A DNA stretch of 64,000 nt from Clarkia xantiana subsp. parviflora (GCA_036873135.1 JAPTYO010000010.1:7230634-7294633), one strand, 5' to 3'; shown: positions 38,802 through 52,500, counted from the first letter of the stretch. The notes: generated by a model not told the origin, from the sequence alone. Program-made: numbers and translations.

Positions 38802-41800
38802 TCAAATGCTACAGTTTAAGAAATCCTGCACTAACTTGATCACGAACAAAATGGCAATCAACTTCAATATGTTTAGTGCGTTCATAGAAAATAGGATTAC
38901 TAGCAATTTGAATGGCAGCTTATTGTCACAATATAAAATGATTGGTTTTTTAAAGTCAAATCCTAACTCAGAAAGAATTACATTCAACCAAATTAACTCA
39001 TAATCTGTTTCACGCATACTGCGATATTCAACTTCGGCTGATAACAAGAAACAGTGGGTTGTTTTTTTACCTTCCAAGAAACTAACGAATTTCCAATAAA
39101 AATACAATAACCTGTGACAAATTTGCGAGATTCAATACAACGAGCATAATCTGAATCACAAAAAGCACTTATACCAAATTTCTTGTCAGAAGACAAAAGA
39201 ATGCCTAAACCAGGTTGTTGCTTCAAATATTTCAAACTTTTGAATACTGCATCGGGATTTTTTTAGACTCTGCATATACTGACTCAAATATTGAGCAGAG
39301 TAAGCAATATCAGGACGAGTAATATCCAAATATAGGAGTTTTCCAATCAACCTCCTATAAACAGTTGGATCAGAAAGTTTGAAATCGTCTTTATTCAGAT
39401 CAAGGGTTTCATCATATCCAACAGATGTAAATCTTGCATTATGCTCCATAGGAGTGTTGCAAGACTTACACCCTAATAAACCAACCTCAGTGAGCATTTC
39501 CAGAACATATTTTCATTGACAGAGCACAAAGCCTTTGTCAGACCTTGCGATTTCAATGCCAAGAAATTATTTTAACGTTCCTAAATCCTTCATTTTGAAG
39601 CTAGTTTGTGAAACCCTTTTCAGATCAGAAATTAAGGCAGCACTATTCACTGTAATGAGTAAATCATCAACATACACCAAGAGAATAACAATTTCATCAC
39701 CTTTTCTTTTTAAAAAGAGAGAATAATCGAGATGACTCTTTTTGTACCCATTACTAAGAAGAATCTAAGTTAGCTTAATATTCCATTGTCTTGAAGCATG
39801 TTTTAATCCATATAAGGATTTGTGTAATCTGCATACAAGACCAGGTTTGTTAACAACACACAACTCCCCCTGATTACCAGATCCGGGAGGTAAATCCATA
39901 TAAACTTCCTCAACCAAATCCCCTTGAAGGAAGACATTGAAAATATCAATTTGAAACAAAACTCAATTATTCATAGCAGCAAGTGATAAAACAATCCTAA
40001 CAGTCCCAATTTTGGCAACAGGAGAGAAGATTTCATAGTAATCAATTCATTCTTTTTGTATAAAACATTTTGCAACAAGACGAGCTTTATAACACTCAAG
40101 GGAACCATCAGAATTGTATTAAACACGAAAAACCCATTTACAACCTATAGAAGATCTGCCAGATGGTAAATGGACTAATGACCAAGTCTTATTTTTCTTC
40201 AAAAGCAACAATTTTAGCCTTCATAGCCTCTACCCAATTACTATCTTTACAAGATTCAGAAATGTACAAGACTCATGTATTTTATCATTCATGCTCAAGA
40301 AAGAATTATAGACATTAGTAATCCTATCATAACATAAATTGGTAGAAATATGATGTAACGTAAAGCAACCAACATACATATCATAGTCACGGGTCCAAAT
40401 AGGTGGATTAACAGTTCTACGGGGCCTAGAGGAAGGTTCAGTGACAGGTTGAACATCTTCATAAACATCAGTATCAACAGATAAGTCAGCATCATCACCT
40501 TAAGGAATACCTGTAGAATTACCTTCATCAAGGTCAATATTACCATCTATTTCAGGAGCCAAACTCGAATCAGCATTGGCCGAATCCAGAGAAAGTCCAA
40601 CACCAGAGATATCATCAACAACATCATATGAAGAGAGCATATGGAAACATTATGCACAAAAATCGGAGGGACATCAGAAATAGATTCAAAAGGAAAGAAG
40701 GATTCAAGAAACTTAACATCCCTTGAAACAAAAAAAGGTTTTGGTAGTCAAGTTGAACAATCTGTACCCCTTTTGTGTCAATGAATATCCCATCATAACA
40801 TAAGCAATAGATCTCGGAGCAAATTTGTCACTTAACGGTAAAACCTTAGCATAACGAAGACATCCAAACACGCGTAAATGATCAATGGAAGGAGCTTTAT
40901 TGTAGAGTTTCTCATAAGGTGATAGGCCTTTTAAGGTCCCATTGGGCATCAGGTTAATCAAATAACAATCTGTAAGTATGCATTCACCCCAGAATTTGTC
41001 AGGAATGAAACTCTGTAAGTTAAGAGCTCTAGCAACTTTCAATAAATGACGATGTTTACGTTCAACATTACCATTTTGCTGAGGCGTATAGGCACAAAAG
41101 GTTTCATGGATAATGCCCATATTCAAAAAAAGGATGAACAATGTTCATTAATAAATTCACCGCCATTATCGGATCCGTTTAATACGTTTAGAAAATTGAG
41201 TTTCAACCATCAAGTAAAAATGTTTTAATATCACAATAACATCAGATTTCAAAAGTAGCAGATAGACCCAGGTAACTCTAGTGAAATCATCCACAATGGT
41301 AAAAAATATTTGTTATTATCGTGAGTTGCCACTTTGTATGGTCCCCAAACATCAACATGAACAAGGTCAAAAGCAGTAAAGGTGACAGAACTAATGTTTG
41401 GAAAGAGGTAACCGAGTCTGTTTTGCCATAACAAATACTACAATCAGAAATTCCTTTGTTTTGCAAACTAAGAGAACTAATGAGTTGAAACTTGTTCAGT
41501 ATGTGAAAAGGAACCCGGCTTAATCGCCGATGCCATAGAATGGTCTAAGGATTAGGTGCAATAGACTGGAATGCTAGAGGGACAGAGAAATGTGGTTTGA
41601 AAAAGTGGAGCCCTGCAGTTTCATGTCCATTCCCCAACACCATTCCATTGCAGGGATCCTGTAAAATAACAGAGTTAGAATGAAAATTTACTGAACAAGA
41701 TAAATCCTTAGTCAATTTAGAAATGGAAATCAAGTTATATTTGAAGTCAGGCAAAAACAAAACATCAGTCAAAATTTTATTCTTACCAATGTTGATATGA

Positions 41801-42040
41801 CCAATACCAACTTTAGAATGAAAACCATTTGACGTACACTAGAGTTTAAAGGTTTAAAATCATGCATCCAATTAGATATAAAGCTCATGTGATGTGTAGT
41901 TCTAGTATCAAGAACCCAGTCAGTATAACAATTAATAGAAAATTTCGAAGATATACCTGAAACAGAAGAAGCCACACATGCTCGAGGTTCAGCCTCAGAA
42001 TCATTATGCTGGGATCTCGCCATACTACGAGCTAAATGCC
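38802..42040 (-). pseudogene. Copia pol remnant: protease, integrase, RT, RNase H
   Basis: Segments read leftwards. A protease region (42023-41769) has WVLDTRTTHH, where the usual DTG reads DTR near 41905, so the catalytic Gly is lost. The integrase has HVDVWGP (near 41360) and PQQNGNVERKH (about 41080-41050, catalytic Glu present). RT has [17 protein letters not shown] and [12 protein letters not shown] (39959-39765) and a YVDD motif at 39674-39663. RNase H and the C-terminus have PDIAYSAQYLS and SFLEGKKTTHCFLLSAEVEY (39497-38802). At least seven frame breaks separate these pieces. It cannot be translated as one protein. Confidence 0.88.
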
Positions 42041-43078
42041 CTAGTTGTGCAGTTGTGATCGCTGATTTTTAGGAAGGTCAAGAGGGATGGAAACAGAACC
42101 ACCAACCTCAGAACCTGAAATATCAGAATGGCCATCAATGACTGCATTACCTTGGAGGGTTCTGCCCTGATTGTTCCTAAACTCCCATCCAGGAGGATAC
42201 CCATTTTTCTTGAAACAGTGGTCAGAATCATGACCTTTCGCTTTACAAAAGTCACAGACCAAATTCAAATTCCTTTTATGTCCCCTTGATTTGTTGAAAG
42301 AATTGTTGGGCATAATAGGGGGTTTTCCATCAACAATATTGACAACAGAACCAGTGGAAAGACCACGCTGATTTTCTTCATGGATTAAAACAGAGTAAGC
42401 TTGGGAAATAGATGGGAGGACTTCACGCATAACCATATTTGTTCGAACATTGGAATAAGAATCATTGAGGCCATTTAAAAACTGAAGGAGCTTCAAATTG
42501 TTTGCATGTAGAATATGCTTCTGAAATCAGGGCAGCCACAGTTGGGCAAGTTATTAATGACGTCGAATTCTTCCTGCATAGTCCTTAGCCTTGCAAAGAA
42601 AGTAGATATGGAATCCACTCCTTGCTGAGCCAGGAAAATATCTCTGTGGAGTTGAAAAATTGTAGAGTCGTTAGCTTTGTGAAGCCTTTCTTTTAAATCG
42701 GTCCAAACAGAGAAGGCACTCTCAGTGTAGATATTCCAACTCATGAGCTCGCGAGAAACATAATTCATGATCCATGCCAAAACTAAGGCATTACAGCGGT
42801 CCCACAAATGATGTAGGCTAGGATAAAAAATTTCCTTTCTGCAAGCTCCAGTTACTAAACTAAGCTTATTTTTCGAAATCAAACAGATTCTTATTGCTTT
42901 GCTCCAAAAGGCATAGTCCTCAGATGATGTTAATTTTTCAGAAACAAGTGAGAGACCAGAAGAATCAGAGGGGGTGCAAGTAAAGAAGATGGTTGTGATC
43001 AATTTTTAGCGTCACTTCCACAACGATATTTGTTGGAGCATCGCCTGAGTTCACAGTAGAGTTTTCTTCCTGATTCAT
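42041..43078 (-). pseudogene. Copia gag remnant with zinc knuckle
   Basis: An ATG at 43078-43076 opens gag (MNQEENSTVNSGDAPTN). A frameshift near 43000 moves to the next frame, which has the Copia-type N-terminus SDSSGLSLVSEKL and the UBN2 core. Another shift near 42495 leads to FLNGLNDSYSNVR and the zinc knuckle CDFCKAKGHDSDHC (CX2CX4HX4C) with the following GYPPGW. Gag would package the RNA, but the two shifts make it non-functional. Confidence 0.85.
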
Positions 43079-43379
43079 GATCCATTTGAAAATGACAAGA
43101 AATAGATCGCAGAAAAAAAAAAGCAGATCTACAAGAATCAAAATAAGGATGGATTAGTAAATGAAGATTTGAACCTCAAGGGAACAAATAGATCAGACAC
43201 ATAAAAAATCCGGTTCTTAATAAATTGTCATAGGATCAGCAAAGCGAATAGATGATCAAAAAAGAGTAGCGATATATAAGAAGGATTCATGCAGTGAACA
43301 TCATTACTATGAATCACCAGCAACTAAGCAAGGTTGTGAGATATACAAGTGAATGAATGATAGAGTCACATGCAAGAGT

Positions 43380-44110
43380 ATTCCAGTTCAGAAAAAAAAT
43401 ATCAGATGCGAGTGACAGCAAGAACAAGAGTAGATCTGCTCGAATAAAAATGAACAATGATTATCGTCGTCACGGATCTACAACAACTGTATAGAGGTTG
43501 CTAGTTCTACGAAGAAATGAACGAAATATATCACATGCAGATGATTTTTAGCTTATAGAGGAAGCAACATGATCAAGTAAAAGTAAGAGTAAGTGTAGAT
43601 CTGCGAGAACAGTAGTCATAACAGGATAGAAGATAACACAAATGTCAAGTAGGAATAATCCTCATCACGGATCTACAACAACCAAACAGAGGTTGCGAGA
43701 TCTACGATCATACGAACAAGAAAAAAAAATCATATATGTAAAAAGTTCTTAGTTCGTAAATCAAGAAAGAACAAGTGTAGATCCGTTCAAGCGAAGCCAA
43801 AAAAATCATCAAAGGAAACATATAACGATTTTCTTCGTCTCGGGTCTACAGCAACCAAACAAATGTTGCGAGATCTCGAGTAAACGAGCGAAATCATCAC
43901 ATGCAAGAAGTTCTCAGTTCATAGAAAAAAAAAGAAAATTAAGTTTAAATCTGTTCAGTCGAAACGAAGAAGACAAAGAATATTAAGATATCGCAAAAAC
44001 GAGCAGCGATTATCGTTGTCACGAATCTACAACAAAAAAACAAAGGTCACGAGATTTACGAATGAACGAACGAAAAAAAATCACATGCAAGATGGACAGA
44101 TTCTTAGAAG
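43380..44110 (-). repeat. Tandem repeats in the Copia untranslated leader
   Basis: At least four diverged units of about 150-190 bp share GTAGATCTG, then ATTATCGTCGTCACGGATCT, ACAACAACCAAACAGAGGTT, GCGAGATCTACGA and TCACATGCAAGA. They lie between the primer site and gag, a long non-coding leader. Confidence 0.75.
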
Positions 44111-44238
44111 AACAGAAAGAAGGTGCTTCAAAAGAGAAAAGCAAAACACCAAGGCGATCAAGAAAAATTGAAGAGAATTGAAAGTATTTTACCACAGCGA
44201 AGAAGGAACAAGATCGATAGAGCAATTAGAGCTGTGAA

Positions 44239-44250
44239 GCTCTGATACCA
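44239..44250 (-). promoter_or_regulatory. Primer binding site, initiator tRNA-Met
   Basis: On the minus strand, TGGTATCAGAGC abuts the 5' LTR. This is the standard Copia primer site complementary to tRNA-iMet. Confidence 0.92.
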
Positions 44251-44596
44251 TGTGCAAACCAGCAAGGACTCACAACGCGAAGGAGAAATCGCCGGAGAAG
44301 AAAATAGAGCGGCGGAGGCGCAGAGAATAAGAGAGAGATTTATGAGGGATCACTTAGGGTTATGCTTCATCTGCTCCTATCATCCCCAATATATACTAAA
44401 CCCTAGAAATAGTAAAACAATGTTACACCGCAACCTTTACAGAATGGCAAAAAGAGTCCCTAAAGTATCAGGCAAGTTACAGATGATAGAAAAGCCCAGC
44501 TCATACAAGAATGACCCAACCAATGATAAAGTATGCTTAAACACAAAATAGCCCATAACCGAAAATAACACTGTACTTATTGGGCTGCCTTTAACA
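44251..44596 (-). repeat. 5' LTR of the Copia element
   Basis: 346 bp; on the minus strand it begins TGTTAAAGGCAGCCC and ends GGTTTGCACA. The frame at 44252-44551 on the plus strand is LTR sequence and not a gene. Confidence 0.93.
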
Positions 44597-44734
44597 ACTT
44601 GCATTGTTAAAATTAGGACAACTATAAAACCTTATTCCGAAGTTATCCCAAATATATAATTTAGAATGATTTTCGAAACAAATTCACACTTGCAAAACCT
44701 GATTCAGAATGTCAAATCTTCATTATGTGACCGA

Positions 44735-45435
44735 AAATTATGGCCGGCAATGGTGCGGTGAAAATTAAATAACCATGGTTATTCGCACCATTTACCGCAA
44801 TGGTTAACCGCACCATTGTGGTGATGACGGTTATGGCGATGAATCTTGTAACTGCGATGGTTATGGTTATGGTTATGGTATTCAGTCTATAACCGCGGTT
44901 ATAACCATCACCTCTCTATATATATAATATTAATATATTGTTTATATATTACTAATAACTTATATATATACATTATTATTATACTTTAATTATTAGTCAA
45001 ATATTATAATTCTTATTCTATTCCCTTTCCCACCCACCAACCATTTTTTTTCCAAGCAATTCCTAACATTCAATCTTGACCCTTTATTTTTTTTGCCAAA
45101 CAATCCTACCATTCAATTTCAATCTAACATAATTTGTTAAACTCAGTCTCAGTCTCACTCTCACTCTTAGAGACTCAAACTCTCGTTCACTTCTCCATTT
45201 GCCTAGGTCAACTGACAAGTGAGACAATGAATGTATGTTTACCTTTCTCGTATGAAGCAATGATGTTGTATTAGTTTGAATGTTGTGGTTAAATAGCTTA
45301 ACTGCGGTGAAAAATCATGGTTATGGTATGAAAAATTATAACCGCAATGACTATGGTTATGGTATGAGTGAAAAAAATATGGTATGGTTATGGTATTAGT
45401 GCTATTCGAACCATACCCTCACCACCGGCAGCCCT
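44735..45435. mobile_element. Possible non-autonomous DNA element rich in GGTTATGG
   Basis: The right end reads, inverted, TAGGGCTGCCGGTGGTGAGG. The left end TATGGCCGGCAATGGTGCGG is an imperfect match. Both ends carry clustered ATGGTTATGG/CCGCAATGG motifs, like hAT subterminal repeats. It is non-coding. No 8-bp target duplication could be confirmed. Confidence 0.4.
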
Positions 45436-46300
45436 ATCAACAATGTATAATTATGTCCAATAATTAACATTAAATTGAACCAACTAACTATTTTTATATA
45501 TCCATGAAAATCTAGCTAGCATTTTGTACAAAATAAAATCCACTAACAATTTGCATTGAAATAAAATTTACCCAGCATTTTGCTAATTAACCCATCATCA
45601 TATATATAGATAGATAAAGAAGCTACGCTAAACATTAACTAAATAACGAAACATTAATCTCGAAAAAAACAATCTTTCTAATATTTTAAAGTTATGCCTA
45701 TTAAAGCAGATAATTCTTTATTTATTTATATATAAAAAAGATAATTATTTTGAGTTAAAGTCAATTGACTTCCAATTAAAACTCCCACATGAAATTTAAT
45801 AAATCTCCTCCATCGTGGCATGTATTTTTAATAATACTTAACGACACCATACGTAATTAATTAATAAAATTAAAATATATATACCGACATAAAAAGCGAA
45901 GCTATTTGTTTTAATATATATGAAAGAAATGTCCAAACTATGTGATATTGGTTTATTTTATTTTTTTTTGGCCAACAAGATATTGGTTTATTGATAAATA
46001 ACGGTAAAAACATGATAAATAAAACAAGAATGTACGAGACACGTCCAATGAAGGAAGGACGCAGCAGCAAATATAATAATAGATAGTTATAATTTAGTGG
46101 AAGAGAAAAAGTCCAACCGTCGAAACTGGTGGTGAAGATTGAAGGAGTAGTGAAGTGGATTCAGTAGTGAGTGAAGGCTACGGAAAATGATAGTGGTTGT
46201 TGTTGTCTTTGCAGTTACCCATTTCCATTTCCTCCCTCTATAGTATACTCTTCTTTATTAAAAATAAAAAACATTACTTTCTCGCTGTAGAATCCTCCAT
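45436..46300. other. Upstream region of KIN-4A
   Basis: AT-rich. No gene is supported; the frame 45870-46070 is low complexity. A (CT)n tract at 46306-46326 marks the probable transcribed leader of the kinesin. No clear TATA box was found, so promoter position is uncertain. Confidence 0.45.
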
Positions 46301-46327
46301 CCACACTTCTCTTTCTCTCTCTCTCTG

Positions 46328-46345
46328 ATGAACTGTATTATGTGA
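46328..46345 (+). promoter_or_regulatory. Short upstream ORF in the KIN-4A leader
   Basis: ATG at 46328 opens a five-codon frame (MNCIM) ending TGA, about 190 bases before the main start. It would affect translation only if the transcript begins upstream of it. Confidence 0.4.
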
Positions 46346-46534
46346 GCTGAGGAGGAAGGATTCAGCTGCTCTTTCTCCTGCAAATCCCTCTCTTTCTTTC
46401 TTCTTCATCTACATCACTTTTGCTGTGTAAAAACCAGAACTTGATCCTTCACTGATACACAATCCATTAATTGACGAACACCCATTTGAGCTCTCTGTTC
46501 TGCGGCCCAGAATTTGTTCTCGGAACTGGGTTCC

Positions 46535-49500
46535 ATGGAGGCCGGCGGTGGAGGAGCGGCCGCAGGCGGCGGCGGGGAGGACTGTTCTGTGAAAGTGGCA
46601 GTGCATGTCAGGCCTTTAATTGGGGATGAGAAGCTGCAAGGTTGTAAAGACTGCGTCACTGTCAGTTCTGGGAAGCCTCAGGTCAGAATTTCTTGAAATG
46701 TGGTGCTGGTTTTGATTTGTTTCATCTATCCATTAATCTGGTACTGCAAAATGTCAGACAAAGAAAGATTATAAATTTTTTTTTTTTGAAGATTCTTCTT
46801 AAGTCTCTCTATCTATCTAGGGTAGAGTATTCTGAAAAAAGGCATCATCTTCTTCTTCTGCTAGTGTTTCTTGGACATAGAGATCTAGATCTTGAAATGC
46901 TTGTGGAGGCAGATTGGATATATCCTCAATATGGACATTTTGGGTATAGCTTGTTTGACTTACTCCAACTTCTCCATCTCATTTAGTATCCAAACCATTT
47001 GAGATTTTTTTGGGGCATCTTTATTGTATTTTATTGGCCTGATTCTGAAGCAAAAATTGGAAATTTTGTGTTATTGCTCCAAGAAATTTACATGTCCTCC
47101 AAATTGGTCATGTTTCTCTTAGTTGAAATAAGATTTCCTGCTACAGATATTTGCATATCTATTTCCAGTCTCCAATAAAACCTCCTACTTCACCAAATAC
47201 AAATCCAATACTTGCTGACAATTTCATGAATCTACTGAATAATGTCATTAGAAATGGATATTTGAGTTGCAATTTGTATTAAGGATTGTTTTTAAATGCT
47301 GCAGGTACAAATTGGGTCACATTCCTTCACTTTTGATCATGTCTATGGGAGCACGAGCTCCCCAGCATCTGCCATGTTCGAAGAATGTGTTGCACCTCTT
47401 GTTGATGGACTTTTCCAGGGATATAATGCTACAGTTCTTGCTTATGGCCAGGTACACAATTTCCCCTCTTCCAAATTCATTTTCACTATTGATTGATGAT
47501 ACAATATCCAGCATTGGATCTTCTGTTGTTGTCTGATGTGTGTTTGGAAAATGCAGACTGGATCAGGTAAGACCTATACAATGGGTACAGGGTTTAAAGA
47601 TGGGGCCCCAACCGGATTGATCCCTCAAGTCATGAATGCTTTGTTCAGAAAGATTGAAAGTTTAAAGCAGCAAATCGAGTTTCAACTTCATGTTTCGTTC
47701 ATTGAGGTCAGTTCTTTGTTTATGTTTCTTTGGTTGTTGTATGATCCATTTCTTTTTAACAGAAGACCTTCTTTCTGCAATGTTCTGAATAAATTGTGGG
47801 TCATGGGATTTGAACTTGTGACCTGAAAGATTGAGTAAGGTCTGATACTATGTGAAAAAGAAGACATCATCCAACAAAAAATGTATTTTTTTAGTGGTTT
47901 GTGAAGACACTGTTAATGTTTTCATTCTCTACCACAGTACCGCTGACTATAGATTAAAAATGACATTTTTTTGTGTTAGGTGAAGACCCTGTTAATGGTT
48001 TTTCTTTTCTAACACTCACTATATATATTTATACAGTAAATATGTCACTTTTAAACTTTGCTAGCAAAATATTGTTGTGTCTAAAAAGACTATTGATTTT
48101 GCAGTTCTTCATGAATCGTTATCCATTGCATTCTTCACTTTGTTGGTCATCAAGCTTTCCCATACTGACCACAAATTTATTTTGGTTAGATCTTGAAAGA
48201 AGAAGTATTAGATTTGCTGGAGGCTCCTAGTTTGAATAAATCAGAGACTGGAAATGGCCACAATGGGAAAGTAATGGTCCCAGGAAAGCCACCAATACAG
48301 ATTCGTGAATCATCAAACGGTGTTATTACATTGGCAGGGTCCACAGAAGTTAGTGTTAGCTCCTTGAAAGAAATGGCTGCCTGTTTGGAACAAGGGTCTC
48401 TGAGTCGAGCAACAGGGAGTACAAACATGAACAATCAATCGAGGTTCTTTGCTTTATCCTTAATCCTCTGTTTTTTTATTCTTTTTTTTCTTCTTCTTCT
48501 AGATGAAGTAATAATGGATGTATTTATGTAGCCGCTCGCATGCCATTTTCACCATCACTTTGGAGCAGATGAGAAAGCTCAATCCAATAATTCCAGGCGA
48601 TGGCAATGCAGAGGGTTTAACTTTAAATGAGGATTATCTATGCGCCAAGTTGCATCTAGTAGATCTTGCTGGATCTGAACGAGCTAAGAGAACTGGTTCT
48701 GATGGTCTCAGATTCAAGGAAGGTAAATGGAAATTGATGATTATTAGTAAATATAGTTAAGTTAATGTAAATCAGCTAAAAATGTTTTCACTTTATCAGA
48801 ATATAATAAAATATATTTTCATAATATGTTATTCCCTAATACTTAATAGGTGTCCACATCAATCGGGGCCTTCTTGCGCTTGGTAATGTCATCAGTGCTC
48901 TTGGTGATGAGAAGAAGCGAAAAGAGGGTGTTCATGTTCCTTACAGAGACAGTAAACTCACACGACTTTTGCAGGTTTTTTATTTTTACTTTTTAGTTAA
49001 AAAGCTTATACATATATATTCATTTTCTAAGTAGAAACTGAATTTGTTATGTCATTGCAGGATTCACTTGGTGGAAATAGTCGAACTGTTATGATAGGTA
49101 ATGTTTAACTTAAACTATTTTCCTTTTCCTTTTTTTTTTCTTTTTACGGGTGGATTTTGTAATTTTTCAGCGTGTTAATTAATACCTTAAGAATCTGTTT
49201 CTATTTTCAGCCTGCATTAGCCCAGCTGATATCAATGCTGAGGAGACACTTAACACTCTGAAATATGCAAACCGCGCAAGAAATATACAAAATAAGCCCG
49301 TTGTACGTATTTTCTTATGTCTTTGTTTTATTTTTCTATGCAATTTTCCATTTTGATGAAGATTCATTTGTTCCAAAAAAAAGTATTTTTCTTTTAAATA
49401 ATAATAATATTAATTGCCTTGCATCGTTTTGAGCAGGTGAATAGAGATCCCATGACAAGTGAAATGCTGAAGATGCGCCAGAAACTTGAATTTTTGCAAG

Positions 49501-52500
49501 CAGAACTTTGTGCTCGCGGTGGACCTTCATTTCAAGAAGTGCAGGTATTTGCTCTAATTCGAATCTTTATGTTTTCTATAAAAAATATGAAACGTTTCAT
49601 TTATTGGCAACTGAAGAATTTTTGTGGCATTTTCAGCAAGAAATAAGACCATTTGTACAACTTGCACAGAGGCTAAATTAAATTCTAAAAATCTTAATTA
49701 GTAATCTTGCTTTGTATAAAAAAAAATGCATTGGCCAATCTCTGCTCAAGTAAAAGCTACTTGCCTGGACCACTGAGTTCAATTTTTCTTGTTTTTCGCA
49801 TCAATTGCTTGGACCACTAGAGTTCCATTTTTGTTGCTTCTCATGTCTTATTGCTTCAAATAGATCATTGGACAATTCTTTTAAGGCATGCCTTTCTGGT
49901 GTTTTAGGTGCTTAAGGAGAGGATTGCTTGGCTCGAATCTGCAAATGAAAATCTCTGTCGAGAACTTCATATGTACCGTCGCAGATCCTTACCACCTTCA
50001 GAGCAATGTGAATCAGATATCCAAGTATGAAACTGACAACCACAATTACTTTTTTTTTATTAAAAAAATGAACTAACTGTTGACTCTATGTTACATCAGG
50101 ATGATAATTGTTCAGTAAAAAGTGATGGGCTAAAAAGAGGTTTGCAGAGTATGGAGGCATGTGATTACCAAATGGGAGAGGCAATGAGTGGTAATATTTT
50201 TTTTTTTTTTGCTCGAAATGAGTGGTAAAGAGAATTAAATTCATTGTAGAATCAAATTCGTCGATCTAGTTTTATATGTTGGTTAACTTTTGAAATCCAT
50301 CAGGTGAGTCCCAAGACATTGATGAAGTAGCAAAGGAGTGGGAGCACGCTTTGCTGCAGAACTCGATGGACAAAGAGCTGCATGAATTGAATCGACGATT
50401 GGAAGAGAAAGAGGTAACAAATGCTTCAACTTATCACTTCTATTCATCCAAGCAGTTTATTATAATTCTGATGATTATTTACCATTTCTGTTACTAATCT
50501 ATTAATTAGTCTGAGATGAAACTCTTTGGAGGCTTAGACACACTCAAACAACACTTCGGAAAAAAGATAATGGAATTGGAGGATGAAAAGAAGACAGTTC
50601 AGGTGATTGATACACACTTTTTATTTTAAAAAATTTATGTTTTTAGTCTATGAACTAAATTTTATTTTCTTCAATGCAGAAAGAGAGGGATCGTCTCTTA
50701 GTTGAAGTAGAAAACCGTGCTGCAAACACGGATGGACAAGCGCAGAAGATGCAAGACATCCATTCTCAGAAACTAAAGATGCTTGAGGCTCAGGTTGGTG
50801 ACTTGTAAATGTTAGTTTTCATCACAAGTTATAAATTTGAGGCTTTCTAATTGTGTGTTTCCTTATTTACCCCTTGCAATGTGTGGCTAGATTTTGGATC
50901 TAAAGAGGAAGCAAGAGAACCAAGTTCAACTGTTAAAGCAGAAACAGAAAAGTGACGAGGCAGCTAAGCGGCTGCAAGATGAAATTCAGTCTATCAAGGC
51001 ACAAAAGGTCGATTAGTTATCTTGCTTTCTCGACATTGTCGGATTCTTGGTGGGCCCTGAGTTCATCAAAGTAACTGAACTCCTTGTTCACTTCCAGGTT
51101 CAACTGCAAAATAGAATGAAGCAAGAAGCAGAACAATTTCGACAGTGGAAGGCTTCTAGGGAGAAGGAGTTGTTGCAGGCAAGTTTTTTAACTTGGAAAA
51201 TTCTACAAATTGCAAATGTTAGAGTGATTTTTAGTGAGATAGTGAAAAGGTGTTACTTTTAAGTTTTAAGTGGTTTGTGGGATTGTTAACTTTCCTTTAA
51301 TGGAAAAGATTCATTTTTTACACTGAATTTCACATTTTAGGGAAAAGGAGCTGTTGCAGGCAAGTTCTACAAATTCTACAAATTGGAAAAAATAGAATGA
51401 TATAGTGAAAAAGATCTACTTTTTAGTGGGATAGTTAACTACCTAGAATGGAAAAGATTCATTTTGTACACTGAATTTCACATTTTTAGTAGCATTGCTC
51501 TTTTTTTAACTTATTCTTAATAAATTTGGTGTCTTTGATTCAAAACTTTATGTAAGCGATATAATCATACATTTAATTTGTCCATTCTACTGTGAATATT
51601 GCAGTTGAAGAAAGAGGGGAGGAGGAATGAATACGAAAGGCACAAGCTGCAAGCTTTAAATCAGAGGCAGAAATTGGTAAGTATTTTTCTTCAAGAATTA
51701 AACACTATAACAGTCATTGGCACATTCCCATCAAAATAAGACCTTTTATTTTTTATTTCCAGGTTCTTCAGAGGAAGACTGAAGAGGCTGCCGTGGCAAC
51801 CAAGAGACTCAAGGAACTGCTAGAAGCTCGTAAGACTAATGCTCGAGATCACTCAGGTTTAACTTCTGCATCCATCTCTATGATGAAGACCCCTACAAAA
51901 ATTTTAGCTTCTGCATTCTAATCTCTGTTTTTCTTTTCTAGGTTTAAGCAACGGAAATGGAACCCATGGACAGGTAAGTTATAATCTTAATTGTAACAAC
52001 TAATTGAAATGTTAGCTTTATGTATAATTCATCTGAAATTGGAAACGTTTTGCAGAGCAATGAGAAATCCTTGCAAAGATGGGTTGATCATGAGCTTGAA
52101 GTAATGGTCAATGTCCATGAAGTCCGTTTCGAATATGAGAAGCAGAGCCAAGTGTATGTGAACCACTTCTCAACTCCAATCTCTTAATTTTTTTAGGTTA
52201 AGAACTTAATCACAATTCTAAATTTGAACCATGTTGCTTTTAGGTGGCATGTGTTAAAATTGTTGCTGATAGGTGCTTCGGGTTTTGTTTTCGTTGTTTT
52301 TTGATTTTCTGTCAGTTTTTCTTTTGAATTTGATTTAAATAAGAAAAAAGAACAAAATAGCAGTTTTGCTTCCCTTTTAACTTATGAAAATTAGTCTATG
52401 CATACTCTGAAATTGAAGAATTTATGTAAAATTAAGGCTCAATTTAACTTAATTGGCATAAATATACATGAATTGAAAAAAAACACATACCCAAATCGTC

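Larger units (their letters stand above)
38348..44596 (-). mobile_element. LTR retrotransposon, Copia/Ty1, 6.2 kb, minus strand, defective
   Basis: LTRs at 38348-38694 and 44251-44596 and an exact 5-bp target duplication ACTTG (38343-38347 and 44597-44601). A tRNA-iMet primer site and a purine-rich PPT sit in the correct places for minus-strand orientation. Domain order gag, protease, integrase, RT, RNase H is Ty1/Copia. By eye the LTRs differ at roughly 7-8% of sites. The coding region has many frameshifts and stops, so it is non-autonomous. Confidence 0.94.

Noticed and set aside
46514..46534. Upstream extension of KIN-4A
   Set aside because: The extension begins with TTG; ATG at 46535 is the first in-frame ATG and gives a family-typical N-terminus.
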